Position numbers and translations under genes: made by a program
The notes under the pieces: generated by a model
Told to the model about the DNA's origin: nothing
Database searches by the model: none
Seen by the model: only the letters and a program-made list of their open reading frames with translations
Part shown: positions 60,010-64,000 of the stretch, piece by piece
How positions within the stretch are numbered: the stretch's first letter is position 1
How the letters are laid out: each line of letters starts with the position of its first letter
Assembly (NCBI GenBank): GCA_019722365.1
Contig: JADFUC010001947.1
Coordinates: 16,386 to 80,385, forward strand
Reading direction: 5' to 3'
Origin: Lithospermum erythrorhizon
Taxonomy: Eukaryota; Streptophyta; Magnoliopsida; Boraginales; Boraginaceae
Length of the DNA stretch: 64,000 nt

Positions 60010-61000
60010 AGTATATATGTAAATTTTAGTTATGCATCATTCTATAGTCTATGTTTTATTTATAGTTATCATTGGAAAACAACTGTGAGAGTTACTAACT
60101 CAAGGATTACCAGTAAATGTTTCTCAACGAAGGACTTAGTGCTTAAGCAATATATACTGGAATAAAGATCCACCGGATCGTTCTGTAGGTCGACTGACTT
60201 TGTCAAGATACTTATGTGAATAAGGTAACGCAAAGGTCCAACAATGCAGTAAATCAAGAAGGGTAATCTCCCAATGCTGAAGCATGGAGTTCAACTCAAG
60301 AGAGCAATGTCATTCCACCAATACCGCCAAGATGAACGTAATGAAGGACATACCTTATAAGCAGGATCCAATGATGCCATGTTGCTAACTGGAGTGTCTA
60401 TGCATTAAGTAACCAAGAGATACCAAGCTAATCCAAAAGTGAAAAGCCTTATTTAGAAGTAATTCAAGTATCCGAGTATAACTAAAGATGCTTTCTTGGT
60501 ATATGTGAGATGAGGAGTTAAGAAAATGATGTGGTACAAATCGATTTAAAGTTTTCAAACCGACAGAGACTCTTACCATCGCTCCTACCCGTACGTATTT
60601 TGTCTCAACCAAGTGGAGCAAAGATTTTGGAGAGCTCAAAAACAGTGGATCGCTAGTCGATCTCTACCATTTAACTGAAGTACATCGCAAATGGGCCTCG
60701 TCGCCAAAGAAGATATTGATACAGTTCGTGACCTAACTCAGCGTACCTAGCTACATCAGTGACCAAAATGAGTTGCTTGCGATAATATCAGCAACAAGCC
60801 ATGAACTTTGTTAACATCACAAATCCATAAGCACGGCATCAAAAAAGTACCTGATTAGAGATACGCTTGATGAGGCTATACTAAAGTATGTAAAGTAAAC
60901 AGAAAAGACTGTCAATTTTACTAAACCACTGTCGTGCAAAACCATGATGAGCATGCAAATATATTTTAGATGTATGTCGAGTGGTATGGTGTTAAGCGGG
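60010..61000 (+). pseudogene. Copia B pol, second part: end of RT and RNase H
   Basis: The copia B reading resumes directly after copia C. The frames give YASFYSLCFIYSYHW in place of the YVDD-box region, then LPMLKHGVQLKREQC (about 60260-60310), MNVMKDIPYK, RYQANPK-type and FRVIQVY-type pieces. RNase H pieces follow near 60630-60760 (KQWIASRS, LVAKEDIDTVRD). The reading fades by about 61000 near DEHANIF. Many stops. It is the 3' half of the polyprotein broken at 50184. Confidence 0.8.
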
Positions 61001-61773
61001 AATAAGATGTATCTATCAGTGGTTACGTGAATGTAAATATTTGAATATTATTGCTTATATTTTTAATATATTTGTTTGCTAAGACTATATGTTTGAATTC
61101 TATATAATATACATGTAGTATCCTCGAGGAGCCAAAGGTTAAATCTCTAGGTTAGTCTATGTTTCTAGAGAGGCAATACGAACTGTGTTAATTGCTAATT
61201 CTTCAGTTTAGAAACATAGATACCTAAAAGGCCTCGCCTTCGGGACAAGAAGTTAGGCGACAAGCATCATATGCATTTACTATGTAGCTTTTTTATTATG
61301 ATCAAGATTGATCACGTTAGCCTCAGACTAGATCAATACCGTGGGTCAGCCGGTCCGTGACCTGGTGTTTGCATGATCAAACAATCTAGAAGATATGTAT
61401 ATCCGTGTCCTAAGACATTTGTTTAGAATTTTAGCCCTAATTCTTAGACCTACGAATATATAACTATCTCAGGTTATGCCAAGCTTCAGAGCCTTTGGAT
61501 TATAATTCAAACGCTCGCCAAGCTGTGGGATTATAATGCATACGCTGGGTCACACAAAGATTGGCATGATACTATATATTGTGAGGATTTGTCCGCCCTG
61601 ATATAAGCATCTCGTGCCTCTCACACAGTTGGTAAATTTATTGGTTTATGGGACGCCATAAATGCTTATTCGCCCATACTCATAGAAGTTAAGTAAGCCA
61701 TTATTAATTTCTTACGTAAGGTTACCTCTACTAGATCATGATAAAAGTGAATCAAGATAACGCCCAAGTGGAG
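61001..61773 (+). other. Copia B post-pol tract and polypurine tract
   Basis: Non-coding. The block near 61385-61430 matches, in inverted orientation, the post-pol tract of copia A (8370-8410). CGCCCAAGTGGAG directly before the 3' LTR (61761-61773) is the usual plant copia polypurine tract in worn form. Confidence 0.75.
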
Positions 61774-62719
61774 TGTTGGAAACCAACGAAAATTGGTTCC
61801 ATTTATTATGTCTGCTAAGTATTAATTGTAGCAATCTTACTTATCATTTTAAGTAAATTTATCATCGAAGTTCAATTTAGTAATTTATATTACTAGCCGG
61901 TTCTCATGATAATTTAAGTGGCTATGAAAGCCGGCTGCTAGATCTTACTCATTAATATAACTTATCAATTATTATTACATACAACTTTACCATTATCCAG
62001 CCTGTGGGCACACAAGAGACAGCTGACGCTGAAGTTATATTTCATGTATGGAACAAAGAGAACTATATACACTGATAAATGTATTTCTAATTACAAGGCC
62101 CTACATTTTATGTATATCGATTGAACAATAGAACCACCAAATAGTTATTGAATTTTGGTTCTCGAGTAATTTTAGTATTTATCGATAACTCGAAAGATTT
62201 ATTTATATTTACCCATTACCATTTAATTAGCTTAATTAAATAGTTCAACTTATTATAACTATTTAGTATCTTTTAATCAACTAGAGCACCCAGTCAAGCT
62301 AATACTTAACGGAAGTTGCTTATCAATGTGGCCCCATATAAGCAAACTTTGGGTTTTTCATCATAAGTTTTGTAAACTTTTTCACCAAAAACTCCTTTGG
62401 AAATTAAATTCTCCCAAAGAATTTTGGGGTTTTCTCGGTTTTACCATCCTTGTTTAATAAAAAGAGATTAGTTCTTGATTCAATCTCCAAAAGTGACCAA
62501 CTGTAGATATCATACTGCATTGATATTATAACAAGGAGCTGAGTGGAAGTCAAATTCACGCTGTGAATTGTCAGATTGGGTGAATTATTCCACGGCATCA
62601 GAATCTCCTGTCATATATATTTAATTATATGTTTTTGTATTGAATAATGTAGTATGCACTTTAAAGATCGCCGAACTATGATTGTATTTATACCCCTATA
62701 TCCATAGTAATTTTCTTCG
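61774..62719 (+). repeat. Copia B 3' LTR
   Basis: It starts TGTTGGAAACCAACG just after the polypurine tract and tracks the 5' LTR to about TTTTCTTC near 62719. Its exact right end is uncertain by about 20 bp. Confidence 0.82.
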
Positions 62720-64000
62720 AGACTGCTATATTAATGCCAAGTGACATGTATATAAGAGAATGTATTGAACCTGCCTCAAGTATAACAATTTCATTTACAC
62801 ATTTAAGGATTCCAAGACTTACTCTTATATTTAGTTACAACTAGTGCTGAATCAGCTTCACAATGATTTAAGAAACATTTGATATGAACAGCATGACAAA
62901 TGTTATAAACTAAGTTCATATCTATTTCATAAGTTTTCCTCTTAGTTATAAGATATTAGGTAATGCATTCTTGGCAATGATTCCATGTGAATATAATGAC
63001 ATTCAGATTCTCAATGTGAGCAAGAAATGTTCATAAGTAACGATCCTTCAAATTGATAGGTACTTGCCATTTCGTGGTGCACTCCAATGCCTTAAAATTA
63101 GATTAAATGGAAACTCTACTATTAATATGTAAGAACTTAGATATTTAAGCATAAAGGAGCAAAAGTCTTCCTTGAGAAAGAAGATGAACCAAGAGTTCAA
63201 AAGGTTAGTGTGAGGTTAACAACATAGATCAATGTATATATGTATATACAAGTTAATAAGGAAACCATTACCATATTTGATACATGATATGCATGAATCA
63301 AGTACCTTCAGTAAGGATATCTATCTACTGAGTAAAGAATATGGATTAAGCCTTGATATAATAGTTATATATGATAATATGTTATGAAGTTTAAAAAGTG
63401 AAATGAACCAAGATTAGACAATTCTTTCCTTGTTTGGAATTGTCATTGCCCTGATGCAAGATTCTCCCATTCAGATATCATTTAGAATGTCATGTTAACC
63501 AAGCATCAAAATTCATCCATGAGTCATGAATTATTTGTACATATTTCATAATTAAAACAGAATAGAGGTAAGAATGAGTTCTTCGGGTTAATTTAAAGAC
63601 TAAATTGTTGACACTTCTGTAATGCTTTTAGCACATTTGAATGTAACTGTGGAAATTGTTCCATGAAGTTCATCATTAAATTAATACAACATTTGTATTT
63701 TTCCATAGGGTAATATAAGAAGTCAATTCGATGAGCCATACTAACAAAGAAAAAGAGTTTTGACTGTTGAAGATAATATAATAATATTCAAACAATTGAC
63801 TAGTATATTATATACCATGACTAAATTTTAGGAAGAAATGGTCATGTTCTAACATGATAAAAAATCTTATATGTTTTGGTATATGAATATAACAACTATA
63901 TTTTACTTTTGATAATTTGAAGATGAACACTACTACATCAGAATGTTTTGGTATATGATTGTGGTATTGTTAACATGCAACTGAAACGAAGCAATACTGA
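62720..64000. other. AT-rich flank, nothing recognised
   Basis: No gene, LTR or MITE could be identified in the last 1.3 kb. A short palindromic ATGTATATATGTATATAC run sits at about 63235-63252. Confidence 0.4.

Larger units (their letters stand above)
44441..62719 (+). mobile_element. Copia B: + strand Ty1/copia element carrying a nested copia C
   Basis: LTRs at 44441-45283 and 61774-62719 frame gag-pol remnants on +. The pol reading is interrupted at 50184 and resumes at 60010. Without the insert the element is about 8.5 kb. The order gag, protease, integrase, RT, RNase H is that of Ty1/copia. Its sequence is related to copia A: leader, primer site, gag start, post-pol tract and many pol peptides match. 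All domains are broken. Target duplications were not confirmed. Confidence 0.85.

Noticed and set aside
1..64000. A new multi-gene system (defence, metabolic cluster or similar)
   Set aside because: Apart from two unrelated plant genes and a few fragments, the recognisable content is retroelement and MITE sequence; no group of adjacent genes suggests a joint function.

Overview
The window looks like nuclear DNA of a flowering plant, probably a eudicot. It is AT-rich and consists mostly of decayed, nested retrotransposons: Ty3/gypsy and Ty1/copia elements of plant type, and an L1-type LINE with a C-terminal RNase H. Two plant-type genes with introns sit between them. There are no bacterial-style operons, and I recognised no rRNA or tRNA gene. 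I cannot name the species.

Layout. 1-3365: the 3' end of a Ty3/gypsy pol on + and an LTR-like tract with two minisatellites. 3366-15688: a minus-strand Ty1/copia element (copia A). Its left LTR is split by a + strand LINE (about 4035-8106), its gag-pol is full of stops, and its right LTR is 14672-15688. 16380-17460: fragments of an unrecognised gene. 17880-28580: remains of another minus-strand copia element, split by a Ty3/gypsy element (18685-28289) with two LTRs of about 2.4 kb and a primer binding site.

28600-40900 is the gene island. A gene for a pyridoxamine-5'-phosphate-oxidase-like flavin split-barrel protein lies on + (30362-32966) and appears broken. A CHX-type cation/H+ antiporter of 773 aa with three exons lies on - (38834-35629) and is intact. 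Small terminal-inverted-repeat elements (MITEs, several Stowaway-like with TA target sites) lie in and around both genes. 40892-43175 looks like a solo LTR.

44441-62719 is a nest of two elements. A + strand copia element (copia B) has LTRs at 44441-45283 and 61774-62719. Its reverse transcriptase is cut, just before the YVDD-box region, by a 9.8-kb minus-strand Sirevirus-like copia element (copia C, 50185-60009). Copia C has its own LTR pair, gag, protease, integrase, RT and RNase H remnants, an extra acidic ORF after pol, two polypurine tracts and an array of GGTCTCGA motifs. 62720-64000 is AT-rich with nothing recognised.

Functionally the only gene likely to work is the CHX antiporter. No retroelement here could encode its own proteins. 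I found no convincing new biological system. The points most worth a second look are the nesting order, the motif arrays in copia C and the gypsy LTRs, the Asn in the CHX transport core where relatives usually carry Asp, and the broken flavoprotein gene.
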